In this document: piece by piece, positions 40,446-48,254 of the stretch
Layout: every line of letters starts with the position of its first letter
Position numbering within the stretch: the first letter of the stretch is position 1
DNA from: Rossellomorea sp. SC111
GTDB lineage: Bacteria > Bacillota > Bacilli > Bacillales > Bacillaceae_B
NCBI RefSeq assembly: GCF_024733565.1
Contig: NZ_JANIOC010000005.1
Location: 186,001 to 250,000, forward strand
Reading direction: 5' to 3'
DNA length: 64,000 nucleotides
Made by a program: the position numbers and the translations under genes
The notes under the pieces: model-generated
The model's input: the letters and a program-made list of their open reading frames with translations, nothing else
What the model was told of the DNA's origin: nothing
Database searches by the model: none

Positions 40446-41300
40446 ATGGTGGATTTTCGATCAACTGAGTTGGTAATGGAAGAACATGAACTAAAAAAAT
40501 ACTTACAAGAATATAAGAGCGGACAGAAATCATGGGACGTAGAGAATCATGTTGGTCTTGTTAAATCCATGATGCATTTTATCGGATCTACGGATAGTGA
40601 GCTTAGGGATAAATTAATCTACAACACCTTTTTTCACTTAACCTTAGACAACCAATTGGAGCATGATTTATTGAGTGATCTGTTGGATTACAGTTTAAGT
40701 GACGACATGTTATTCAAAGGGATTGGTGAAAATGGCACGGATACCGTGTTTACAAGGGCGTTTAGTTCACTTGTCATCGCCGTTATTTTATACAAGGATA
40801 ATGAGGATGATTTTCTCCCACGAGACGCTGTCTATAAAACAAAAGATCACTTAATCAACTATATCAACTCGGAAAATGACCTGAGGGGCTTTGTCCCCGT
40901 GAAAGGCTGGGCACATAGTATAGCCCATGTGGCTGACGCGTTTGACGAATTGATCCTCAATAAAAAAATTGAACAGAAAGATTACATAGACATGTTACCT
41001 CCACTTTGGGAGAAGATCCTTGTATCTGAGAGTGTCTATGTTCATGGTGAAGACGAGAGAATGGTAACACCGATACTCGCCATGTTAGAAAAGGGATTGG
41101 ACCTAGTGGAAATAGAGCACTTACTAAAAGGAGTACCCGCTGAACTGAAACGAAGGAAAGAACAAATGAATGAAGAGAATTATTGGTTTTTAGAAGCGAA
41201 CTGTAAGACATTTCTAAAAAGCTTGTACGTAAAGATAAGTTCACATGAAGATTTGATTTCTCTTCGTCGGAGTATTGAGGTGTGCTTATCTGAATTGTAG
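40446..41300 (+). CDS. DUF2785 domain-containing protein
   Basis: About 284 residues, all-helical and cytosolic. DTVFTRAFSSLVIAVILYKDN, YINSENDLRGFVPVKGWAHSIAHVADAFDEL and LWEKILVSESVYVHGEDERMVTPILAML are the conserved blocks of DUF2785; GWAHSIAHVAD, with its two histidines, is the hallmark. Function unknown. ATG 40446 (8 nt after GGGGG) is preferred to the ATG at 40440. The small RsgA-like gene follows after 12 bp. Confidence 0.8.
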   Translation: MVDFRSTELVMEEHELKKYLQEYKSGQKSWDVENHVGLVKSMMHFIGSTDSELRDKLIYNTFFHLTLDNQLEHDLLSDLLDYSLSDDMLFKGIGENGTDTVFTRAFSSLVIAVILYKDNEDDFLPRDAVYKTKDHLINYINSENDLRGFVPVKGWAHSIAHVADAFDELILNKKIEQKDYIDMLPPLWEKILVSESVYVHGEDERMVTPILAMLEKGLDLVEIEHLLKGVPAELKRRKEQMNEENYWFLEANCKTFLKSLYVKISSHEDLISLRRSIEVCLSEL

Positions 41301-41312
41301 AGGAGGCAGGGG

Positions 41313-41600
41313 ATGAAGAAGAATAAAATGGTCAGAGAATTCGTTGATTCCGAATTCAAAGTAGAAGAGGGTTACGAAGATATTATAGAATTATCCCGGG
41401 CGTGTAAGTATTCGAACTGCACTCATTTAACCGAGGAAGACTGTGCGGTTCAAAGAGCCATTGATGAAGGAAATCTTTCAGAAGAAAGATTTAACGCCTT
41501 TTTTAAAGATAAAAACGAAGCAGAATATGTCACTAAACAAAAGAATAAAACCAAGGCCATCGAGTATATGAAGAAAAGAGATTTATTTAAAAGATCTTAG
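41313..41600 (+). CDS. Stand-alone RsgA C-terminal zinc-domain-like protein
   Basis: 95 residues. CKYSNCTHLTEEDCAVQRAI (Cys31, Cys36, His38, Cys44), then EGNLSEERFNAFF matches the C-terminal zinc-binding domain of the ribosome-maturation GTPase RsgA (YloQ/YjeQ). The OB-fold and GTPase domains are absent, yet a good GAGGAGGCAGGGG site precedes ATG 41313 and the frame is intact. Either a degraded second rsgA or a small protein that keeps the ribosome-facing zinc domain. It sits 12 bp after the DUF2785 gene. Confidence 0.7.
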   Translation: MKKNKMVREFVDSEFKVEEGYEDIIELSRACKYSNCTHLTEEDCAVQRAIDEGNLSEERFNAFFKDKNEAEYVTKQKNKTKAIEYMKKRDLFKRS

Positions 41601-41635
41601 ATCAAAGTTGCTTAGTTGAAAAAGGAAGTGAAGCT

Positions 41636-42160
41636 ATGTTGAAGATGCCAGAAACAAACGAATATCCCCCATATTATATGGGATATGTAAACAATGTCCC
41701 GGATGGAGAACTGCTCCAGATACTCGAAGATCAGCAAAAGGAAACCAAGAAATTGTTGAAAGACTTAAGTGAGGAAGCCGCAGAATACAAGTATGCTCCG
41801 GGAAAATGGACCATCAAGGAAGTCCTCGGCCACATAACCGACACGGAGCGAATAATGTGCTATCGTCTTCTCAGTATTGCCAGGGGAGAAAAGGGTATGC
41901 TGCCTGGATATCATGATGATGAGTATGTGAAAAGAGGACAGTTCAATCGTTTTTCACTATCGGACCTTTTACATCATCAAGCCCTTGTTCGCCAACACAC
42001 CATTCTTCTTCTAAGCAGCATGGATGAAGAATCGTTGCTCCAACGAGGAAATGCAAACGGCTCAGAGGTGACAGCCCGTGCGATTGCTTACATTATCGCG
42101 GGGCATGAAAATCACCATCGAAAGTTGATTAAGGAGCGGTATTTGAGTTCGGACCATTAA
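41636..42160 (+). CDS. DinB superfamily protein
   Basis: 174 residues. YKYAPGKWTIKEVLGHITDTERIMCYRLL carries the first metal histidine, YVKRGQFNRFSLSDLLHH the middle helix, and IAYIIAGHENHHRKLIKERYL the last histidines, the arrangement of YfiT/DinB bacillithiol-transferase-like proteins. Substrate unknown. AAAAAGGAAGTG precedes ATG 41636. It lies 36 bp after the RsgA-like gene. Confidence 0.87.
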   Translation: MLKMPETNEYPPYYMGYVNNVPDGELLQILEDQQKETKKLLKDLSEEAAEYKYAPGKWTIKEVLGHITDTERIMCYRLLSIARGEKGMLPGYHDDEYVKRGQFNRFSLSDLLHHQALVRQHTILLLSSMDEESLLQRGNANGSEVTARAIAYIIAGHENHHRKLIKERYLSSDH

Positions 42161-42232
42161 TTTGAGTTTAGTCGAGCGTCTCTATCCAGATAATTATATA
42201 GCAGTTTTTGTTATAAGAAAGGATGAAACCCA

Positions 42233-43063
42233 ATGATTTTAGAGCTTGACCCGACTGAATTTAATAAATGCAAACCATTATTAGTTCAGAGGGGACTCTT
42301 GGAATCCAAAGCCGCCATTGAAGGTATGTATTCCGACCGCATATTTGTGGATGATCAATTGTCTCCTGCATCTGGATTCATATGGCTGGGAAGTAATAAT
42401 GGTTTTATCTTTATTGGAAACGAAGAAAACGCAGGATTTAATAGTCAGCTTAACCATCATTTCAATACAGTCATCAAACCAGACGCCAACAGAATGGGTT
42501 TAACAGGTTTTGAAGCGATAGGAGATCATCCAAAGTGGAATAAGACGATCAACAACATATTTGGTGAAAACTTGAAAGGATACAATCAAAAAGTTTACGA
42601 ATTACAAAAGGATCATTATATCCAGAAACATGAACCTCTTTTAGAACAAGGATATGAAACTGTTAAAATCACAAAAAATACTTTGGAAAACAACGGTTAC
42701 GAAACATATCGTAATATTGAATTTTTACAATCGAAAGTCTTAGAGTTTTGGGCGTCATTTGAAAAGTTCTTAGATCATGGTGTCGGGTATATGGTGGTTT
42801 TTGAAAATGAAATTGTAAGCGTTTGTTTCTCAGGAGTAGTAGCTGGAAATGTGCATGGCATTGACATTGAGACGATACCACATCATCAAGGGAAAAAGCT
42901 TGCACAGAAGGTAGCGCATGCTTTTGTTCAAGATTGTTTAGAGAATGAGATTATTCCGTATTGGGATTGTATGGAGATTAATGAACCTTCTGTATCAGTT
43001 GCAGAAAAGTTAGGGTTTCGGAATAAGCATAATTATATGTGGTATCGTGTCCCGTTTGAATGA
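42233..43063 (+). CDS. GNAT acetyltransferase (two-domain, Zwittermicin-resistance-like GNAT_acetyltr_2 type)
   Basis: 276 residues. The N-terminal half (LLVQRGLLESKAAIEGMYSDRIFVDD, PASGFIWLGSNNGFIFIG) is the non-catalytic domain seen in this group; the C-terminal half has the GNAT core VGYMVVFENEIVSVCFSGVVAGNVHGIDIETIPHHQGKKLAQKVAHAFV (acetyl-CoA loop H-x-G-K-K/L-A) and PSVSVAEKLGFRN. The zwittermicin link is a family association only. GAAAGGATG precedes ATG 42233. Confidence 0.8.
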   Translation: MILELDPTEFNKCKPLLVQRGLLESKAAIEGMYSDRIFVDDQLSPASGFIWLGSNNGFIFIGNEENAGFNSQLNHHFNTVIKPDANRMGLTGFEAIGDHPKWNKTINNIFGENLKGYNQKVYELQKDHYIQKHEPLLEQGYETVKITKNTLENNGYETYRNIEFLQSKVLEFWASFEKFLDHGVGYMVVFENEIVSVCFSGVVAGNVHGIDIETIPHHQGKKLAQKVAHAFVQDCLENEIIPYWDCMEINEPSVSVAEKLGFRNKHNYMWYRVPFE

Positions 43064-43199
43064 ATTTCTTTATGAAGGACCCTTTCCTATCTGCGTTTAT
43101 GTTCAGGTCCTTTGATTAAGATAATAGCAGTATTTTTTACTTCGATTTTTTAGAGTAGGTAACAGGGACGAGAGGAAAAAGAAATGAAGGGGGAATGTT

Positions 43200-43442
43200 A
43201 TGAATGTATATATGCAAAAGTGGGAGAAAACGAGGAGAGGAGGAAAGTTTAAATATATCCTATTTCAGTAATTAATGACGGGCGGCGCTTGTTTTCTAAC
43301 TTTCATGTTGTTTAAGGTGGTCTTTAATACCGAATCACCAGTAGGCGTGTTGATTTATCAATCTATCATAATCGGCTTAGTAATATCGATTATTTCCTGG
43401 ATAGTAAATGAGAAAAGGTATAAAAAGTATCTAAAGAAGTAA
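43200..43442 (+). pseudogene. Small membrane protein gene with in-frame stop
   Basis: AAGGGGGAATGTT precedes ATG 43200. The frame reads MNVYMQKWEKTRRGGKFKYI then LFQ, meets TAA at 43269 (codon 24), and continues without a shift as LMTGGACFLTFMLFKVVF, a second helix (YQSIIIGLVISIISW) and KRYKKYLKK to TAA 43442. Read through, it is an 80-residue two-helix protein of a type common in Bacillus. A single base change (for example CAA or TGG to TAA) explains the loss. Confidence 0.7.
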
Positions 43443-43494
43443 TAGAGGCGGTAATATTACTTAGGTATGCTTAACTCGAAAGGGGGACGTTTCC

Positions 43495-43770
43495 ATGTGG
43501 TGGCAGTACTATGGGGATGCAGTGATTGCAGTATCAGTGTTGACAGCAATATTGATTCTGAGTTCGATTCATTTCTTCATGGCGAAAAGTAAAAGAGGGT
43601 TCATTCTTCCCTTATCCATATCCATTATAGGCTATATATCCTTTGTAACAGGTATCGTCTTTATTAGAGGATTTGAAGGATTAGGGTTCATGGTATATGG
43701 GGTGATCATTATGGGGATTGGTCTCTTATATTATCTGGGTGTCGGAGTCTATAGGAAGATTAGATATTAA
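43495..43770 (+). CDS. Small membrane protein (YesK-like)
   Basis: 91 residues with three hydrophobic segments (AVIAVSVLTAILILSSIHFF, LSISIIGYISFVTGIVFI, FMVYGVIIMGIGLLYYLGVG) and a basic C-terminus. Length and spacing recall the YesK family of Bacillus; the match is by impression only. AAAGGGGGACG precedes ATG 43495. It follows the nonsense-mutated membrane gene by 52 bp. Confidence 0.55.
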   Translation: MWWQYYGDAVIAVSVLTAILILSSIHFFMAKSKRGFILPLSISIIGYISFVTGIVFIRGFEGLGFMVYGVIIMGIGLLYYLGVGVYRKIRY

Positions 43771-43838
43771 TAACAATATGGGGTATAGCTGAATCGCTTA
43801 ACAAGCATCAGCCTACATAATAATAAGGGGTGAAGCCA

Positions 43839-44324
43839 TTGTTGACCACAGAAAGATGCGAATTACATAGGTTAAAGGAAAGTGACTCTCACCATATCAA
43901 AAAATTATACGACAACGAGCAGGTACGAAAATATTTAGGTGGAACCGTTAAGGAAGAATCATTTAAACAGCGATTTCATGAAATGATCCATTCACCCAAT
44001 AAGGAACATCATTGGACTATTTTCAATAAAAGTTCCAAGAAATTTATCGGCCTGGTCTTCCTTGATACCTATCATGACGGAATTCACACTGAAATCGGTT
44101 ATCAATTGTTACCTGAATTCTGGGAGAGGGGCATCGGCAGAGAAGTCATTAATAAGGTATTGCATTATGGGATTCATACCATGGAATTAGACAAAGTCAT
44201 GGCCGAAACACAGTCACAAAATAAGGCGTCTTGCAAACTATTACTGTCAGTAGGGATGAAGTTGGAGAAGAAGATTCAACGCTTTGGGAATGAACAATCC
44301 GTTTTTGCCATTTTGGGTTCTTGA
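43839..44324 (+). CDS. GNAT family N-acetyltransferase (RimJ/RimL-type)
   Basis: About 161 residues. LTTERCELHRLKESDSHHIKKLY opens the domain; HTEIGYQLLPEFWERGIGREVINKVLHYGI holds the acetyl-CoA loop (R-G-I-G-R) and VMAETQSQNKASCKLLLSVGMKLE the C-terminal core, all typical of RimJ/RimL and spermidine-acetyltransferase relatives. TTG 43839 (AGGGGTG 6-7 nt upstream) is preferred to the GTG inside that site. Confidence 0.85.
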   Translation: MLTTERCELHRLKESDSHHIKKLYDNEQVRKYLGGTVKEESFKQRFHEMIHSPNKEHHWTIFNKSSKKFIGLVFLDTYHDGIHTEIGYQLLPEFWERGIGREVINKVLHYGIHTMELDKVMAETQSQNKASCKLLLSVGMKLEKKIQRFGNEQSVFAILGS

Positions 44325-44361
44325 TTACATATGAATACTTAAGAAAATAGTAGGTGAAAGC

Positions 44362-45042
44362 ATGAGTTTATTAAAAGGTAAAAAGATCCTGATAACAAGC
44401 GGAGGCACGCTCGAGAAATGGGATACGGTTAGGGGACATACTAATTTAGCAAAAGGGACAATGGGGTGTTATTTAGCGGAAGAAGCGTTGAGCCATGAAG
44501 CAGAGGTCATTTACTTACACGGCTATTTTGCAAAGCTTCCTGAAAACCATGGGAACATGCGATTGATACAATTTGAGGGCATTGAAGATTTAGGTGAGAA
44601 AATCAAATCGATTGTACAATCTGAGCCTATTGATGTGGTGATCATGGCAGCTGCCGGATCGGATTGGGTAGTCGATAAAATATTGGACCAACGAGGGAAT
44701 CCGATTTTGGAGACAGGAAAAATTACGAGTGATGAACCCCCGATCATTCATTTTAAAAAGGCCCCAAAAGTATTATCAAAAATAAAAAAATGGAATCCAA
44801 ACGTCCTACTTGTCGGATTTAAATTAGAGCATACAGATGATCATGAGTACTTATTCGAACGGGCTAACCTTCGGATGGAGACGTCCAATGCAACATTCAT
44901 GGTTGCGAATAAAACGGGGTCTCTCTATGGTGAAAATGCAGAGCATTTTATTGTTTCAAAATGTCAGCCTCCCCAAACGTACATAAGTAAAAAAGATACA
45001 GCAGAGGGGTTAATGGGGTTACTTGCAGGTCGTGTAAACTAA
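44362..45042 (+). CDS. CoaB-like phosphopantothenoylcysteine synthetase domain protein
   Basis: 226 residues. KKILITSGGTLEKWDTVRGHTNLAKGTMGCYLAEEAL is the nucleotide-binding start of the CoaB/DFP domain; VVIMAAAGSDWVVDKI, KAPKVLSKIKKWNPNVLLVGFKLEH and NATFMVANKTGS follow its motifs. CoaB joins phosphopantothenate to cysteine in CoA synthesis. Here the CoaC decarboxylase domain of normal CoaBC is missing, so it is a stand-alone CoaB paralogue, possibly for a related ligation. ATG 44362 follows TAGGTGAAAG. Confidence 0.82.
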   Translation: MSLLKGKKILITSGGTLEKWDTVRGHTNLAKGTMGCYLAEEALSHEAEVIYLHGYFAKLPENHGNMRLIQFEGIEDLGEKIKSIVQSEPIDVVIMAAAGSDWVVDKILDQRGNPILETGKITSDEPPIIHFKKAPKVLSKIKKWNPNVLLVGFKLEHTDDHEYLFERANLRMETSNATFMVANKTGSLYGENAEHFIVSKCQPPQTYISKKDTAEGLMGLLAGRVN

Positions 45043-45144
45043 ATAATAAGTTATATTCATAAGAAAGTGAATATTGCCATAAGTAAAAAGGTTTGAAATA
45101 ATGGTTATTTTTGGAAGATGATTCTTTACTGAAAGGCGGATACG

Positions 45145-45489
45145 ATGAAACAACGATCAACCAACATTTCTCTCATCAGTTTAGGTGTATGTATTTTAAC
45201 TGGGGCATGGATGATTTCGAATGCCTTACAAAAAAGTGACTCTCACAATACAGATGATCAGGTTACAGTAAATATGAATTCAACAGAGGAACCTCAATTA
45301 TTGAGTTCAATGGAATTACAAAAATATTTAGGCATAAGCGACGAAGAATTAGGAAAAATTTATCCTAAAACAGAAGATGGCGTTGTTACAAGTAATATTC
45401 CTTACATAAAAATCGGATATGAGTACTACTTTCCTGTCAAAGCGATTGATCGATGGTTAGAGGAGACGGAAGGTAAAACCTTTCAGTGA
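45145..45489 (+). CDS. Membrane-anchored excisionase-like helix-turn-helix protein
   Basis: 114 residues. An N-terminal membrane helix (ISLISLGVCILTGAWMI) is followed by a polar linker and a C-terminal domain LLSSMELQKYLGISDEELGK...IPYIKIGYEYYFPVKAIDRWLEE, which matches the MerR/excisionase-type HTH_17 fold (helix, wing with Y-I-K-I-G, and I-D-R-W-L). With one helix and a basic N-terminus the HTH could face outward, so it may act as a protein- or wall-binding module rather than in DNA binding. ATG 45145 follows AAAGGCGG. Confidence 0.65.
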   Translation: MKQRSTNISLISLGVCILTGAWMISNALQKSDSHNTDDQVTVNMNSTEEPQLLSSMELQKYLGISDEELGKIYPKTEDGVVTSNIPYIKIGYEYYFPVKAIDRWLEETEGKTFQ

Positions 45490-45506
45490 CACTGGGCTCA
45501 TTAAAC

Positions 45507-45550
45507 AGCTGAAGGTTATTTCAATGAGATTCAGCTTTTCACATTTTTTT
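45507..45550 (+). terminator. Terminator after the HTH gene
   Basis: AGCTGAA (45507-45513) and TTCAGCT (45530-45536), followed by TTTCACATTTTTTT. A 7-bp stem with a long loop and a strong T-tract. Confidence 0.5.
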
Positions 45551-45567
45551 AAAGGGGGAATGAGATT

Positions 45568-45873
45568 TTGCAGCACTGCGAGAATTGTCATACCCAATTC
45601 CAATGGAAAAAGGTCTACCGCTATTTATGGGGGCCAATCATAAAACCGTTCCGCTGTCATGCATGCAATCAAGAGCACTTGATAACGATGAAGGCTAGGT
45701 TCATGCTTAGTCTGTTGTATTTACCGACGACACTCTTTCTCCTGTTCCTTCCTCCATTCCAAAACATTTTATTGAATCTTGGAATTGGAATTCTATTACT
45801 ACTTATCAGCTCCCTTTTGAGTCCATTCGTAGTGAGGTTCAAACTTGATTATACCAATGAATCAAGATTTTGA
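45568..45873 (+). CDS. TIGR04104-type membrane zinc-ribbon protein
   Basis: 101 residues starting at TTG 45568 (AAAGGGGGAATG upstream). QHCENCHTQFQWKKVY and PFRCHACNQEH form a four-cysteine zinc ribbon; two membrane segments follow (LSLLYLPTTLFLLFLPPF and LLNLGIGILLLLISSLLSPF). This is the layout of the TIGR04104 family, common as small Bacillus proteins of unknown function. The ribbon is predicted to be cytoplasmic. Confidence 0.75.
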   Translation: MQHCENCHTQFQWKKVYRYLWGPIIKPFRCHACNQEHLITMKARFMLSLLYLPTTLFLLFLPPFQNILLNLGIGILLLLISSLLSPFVVRFKLDYTNESRF

Positions 45874-45894
45874 CGGGGCTATGTCAAAGAAAGG

Positions 45895-46467
45895 ATGTTT
45901 ACTATTAAAAAAGGTATTTTGTTATCTGTATTCACCCTCATCGCTATTTTGGCCGCATGTTCTGATAAGCCCACATTTGAAGAGTTCTTCCATAAAGAAA
46001 TGAAGGAAAATGCAAAGGAATATGATAAGGAAGTGAATTATTCCTATTCTCTCATTCACAAAGAGGAAGAGGTCATCCAACCAAACGATGCAATTGCCGT
46101 ATTTACAGAACATAATCCCCGGGGAGACCAAGTCTTTATCGCTTATTTCAAACAAAAAGAGGGTCAATGGGAATGGAAGCAAACAAGGGGAGCTGAATGG
46201 GATACGCCTGTAAAATGGTCTGCCATGCATCAGAAATCGTATATCTATTCCGGTGCAATCAGTGACTCTTCCATAAAGGAAGTATTTGCAGGGAGAAAGA
46301 AAGCCAAAATCATTGAGGTGGAAGGCGATAAACAATTTTGGTATGCCGTCAGTGATAAAAAAGATGTCGAAGTGAAGATGGTCATGGAAGATGGAACGCA
46401 AGAGGCGGTTGAGGAATTAGATGATAAGATGCTGGAGGAATCGACTGAGCGGTTTAATAAAAGGTGA
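45895..46467 (+). CDS. Putative lipoprotein
   Basis: 190 residues with signal MFTIKKGILLSVFTLIAILA and cysteine about residue 22 (lipobox ILAAC). The mature part contains NDAIAVFTEHNPRGDQVFIAYFKQKEGQWEWKQTRG and a strongly charged tail (MVMEDGTQEAVEELDDKMLEESTERF). Function unknown. The ribosome binding site (AAAGAAAGG) abuts ATG 45895 unusually closely. It starts 21 bp after the zinc-ribbon gene. Confidence 0.65.
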   Translation: MFTIKKGILLSVFTLIAILAACSDKPTFEEFFHKEMKENAKEYDKEVNYSYSLIHKEEEVIQPNDAIAVFTEHNPRGDQVFIAYFKQKEGQWEWKQTRGAEWDTPVKWSAMHQKSYIYSGAISDSSIKEVFAGRKKAKIIEVEGDKQFWYAVSDKKDVEVKMVMEDGTQEAVEELDDKMLEESTERFNKR

Positions 46468-46497
46468 AATATTAGTGCCATCATGGAGGAGAATAGA

Positions 46498-46968
46498 TTG
46501 AATATACATATCCGAGAAGCCACCAAAAACGATTACGATGCGGTTCATCGAATCCAAAGACAAGTGCACGAAATGCATACAGAGAAAAGACCAGATCATT
46601 ACCGGATCGCAGACACCACGTTAGACCAGGAGTATTTTAACAGTTTAATAGATGGAGAAAACACGAAGGTATTCGTATTAGAAGAAGACCAGCCCATCGC
46701 CTATACCATCATCACGGTCAAGAATACCACTGAAAGACCGATTCTCATTCCTAAGAAAGTGGTCTATATGGACGACTTTGGTGTGGATCAGACGTTCAGA
46801 GGAAAAGGCTTGGGGAAAGTATTCTTCGGGAAAATAGTGGAGTACGCAAAGACGATAGAGGCCGATTCACTGGAATTAGGTGTATGGGAGTTTAACGAAG
46901 ATGCAATTAAATTCTATGAATCCATGAATTTAAAGACTAAATCAAGGCTGATGGAAATCCGTTTATAA
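46498..46968 (+). CDS. GNAT family N-acetyltransferase
   Basis: About 156 residues from TTG 46498, 7 nt after GGAGGAG. NIHIREATKNDYDAVHRIQRQVHEMH is the usual first block; VVYMDDFGVDQTFRGKGLGKVFFGKIVEYAK holds the R-G-K-G-L-G acetyl-CoA loop, and LELGVWEFNEDAIKFYESMNLK the C-terminal core. Substrate unknown; it is of the RimI/aminoglycoside-acetyltransferase-like general type. It lies upstream of the Eis-like gene. Confidence 0.88.
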   Translation: MNIHIREATKNDYDAVHRIQRQVHEMHTEKRPDHYRIADTTLDQEYFNSLIDGENTKVFVLEEDQPIAYTIITVKNTTERPILIPKKVVYMDDFGVDQTFRGKGLGKVFFGKIVEYAKTIEADSLELGVWEFNEDAIKFYESMNLKTKSRLMEIRL

Positions 46969-47007
46969 GATTCTCACAGGCTTTCAGAATTAGGGAGGGA
47001 CTTCAAA

Positions 47008-48228
47008 TTGAAGGAAATAAAGGAGATCGATCATTCTTCATACGAATCATTTTGTTCACTTGCCAATGGGGCGTTCCCTGGTTTAAATGCCGACCAATGG
47101 CTGCAGGGGCATATCGAAGAAACACCGAGCGAAAGCTTATATGGGTTGTTCAAAGGGAAGGATTTAGTGGCTGGCATGAGGTCATTTCTATTTGAAATGA
47201 ACTTGAACCAAACCACCATTCCTGTGGGCGGAGTCGGGATGCTTGCCGTTGATTTGTTACATAAGAAAGAGGGAAATGCGTATCAACTAATCAAGTATTT
47301 TTATGAGCTTAATACGTCCAAAGGTCATCATCTTGTGATGCTATATCCGTTCAACGTTGCATTCTATAAAAGGATGGGATTTGGAATGGGGACACAGGTT
47401 TATCAATATTATGTCAGCCCATCCTCTTTTCAGAATGCTTCCAGTAAAGAGCATTTAAAACAATTAAGCTATGAAGACAGAGAACTCATTCTGGATTGTT
47501 ACAATCGTGTCTATCAAAAAACGCATGGGATGACGAAACGATTTCCAACGGAGCGGGAATTGAATCGACCATTTAACTTTGGAAAAGTGGTTGGTTTTAA
47601 ACAGGATGATCAAGTACTTGGTTATGTCTTGTATGAAGGCAAGGGGAAGGACCTTTACATTCATGAGCTATTCTTTGAAACAAGGGAAGCGATTGAAGAA
47701 TTATCTACTTTTTTACATCAACAGGCCGATCAATTTAAACGAGTCATCATCAATTCTAACCAAGATGATCTCATTCACTTTCTGAGTTCACCTGAAAGTG
47801 GGGTGGACACCATGCTTGATACGGCGCCTTCTGTTGACAATAAGCATATAGTGAACCTTGGGGTTGGTGTGATGTACAGGGTTATCGATTGTAAAGGGTT
47901 ATTATTGGAGCTGTACGAGAAGAAGCACCGATTCGGCAATACTTCAATAACGGTAGGATTTGAAATACAGGACGACCTGCAAGATGACGAGTCAAAGAAC
48001 TTCACCGTGACGTTTTCAAATGGAGAGATTCAACATTTTCATGAACAGTCAGTCGATACTGTCGTGCAAATGGATATTTCTGAGTTTTCTTCGATGATCA
48101 TGGGGGCTGTGACTTTTCGCTCTTTATATAAATGGGGCAAAGCAGACATATCGAATCCAGCCTGCGTGAATCAAGTCAATGACCTTTTCCACACGTCTGA
48201 AAGACCGGTATGTACGAAAGCATTTTAA
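47008..48228 (+). CDS. Eis-like GNAT acetyltransferase
   Basis: 406 residues with the three-part Eis architecture: an N-terminal GNAT domain (VGGVGMLAVDLLHKKEGNAYQLIKYFYEL; FYKRMGFGMGTQVYQYYV), a second degenerate GNAT domain (residues about 150-290) and a C-terminal sterol-carrier-like domain (FTVTFSNGEIQHFHEQSVDTVVQMDISEFSSMIMGAV). The acetyl-CoA loop is less canonical (HKKEGNAYQ). Eis enzymes acetylate multiple amines, including aminoglycosides. TTG 47008 follows AGGGAGGG. Confidence 0.85.
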   Translation: MKEIKEIDHSSYESFCSLANGAFPGLNADQWLQGHIEETPSESLYGLFKGKDLVAGMRSFLFEMNLNQTTIPVGGVGMLAVDLLHKKEGNAYQLIKYFYELNTSKGHHLVMLYPFNVAFYKRMGFGMGTQVYQYYVSPSSFQNASSKEHLKQLSYEDRELILDCYNRVYQKTHGMTKRFPTERELNRPFNFGKVVGFKQDDQVLGYVLYEGKGKDLYIHELFFETREAIEELSTFLHQQADQFKRVIINSNQDDLIHFLSSPESGVDTMLDTAPSVDNKHIVNLGVGVMYRVIDCKGLLLELYEKKHRFGNTSITVGFEIQDDLQDDESKNFTVTFSNGEIQHFHEQSVDTVVQMDISEFSSMIMGAVTFRSLYKWGKADISNPACVNQVNDLFHTSERPVCTKAF

Positions 48229-48254
48229 GTAATTCAAGATGAAGGGGTATCTGA

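Noticed and set aside
43741-43830. Possible further repeat copy (TATAGCTGAATCGCTTAACA...CAGCCTAC)
   Set aside because: Only short scattered matches to the repeat and no GGGCAGG motif.
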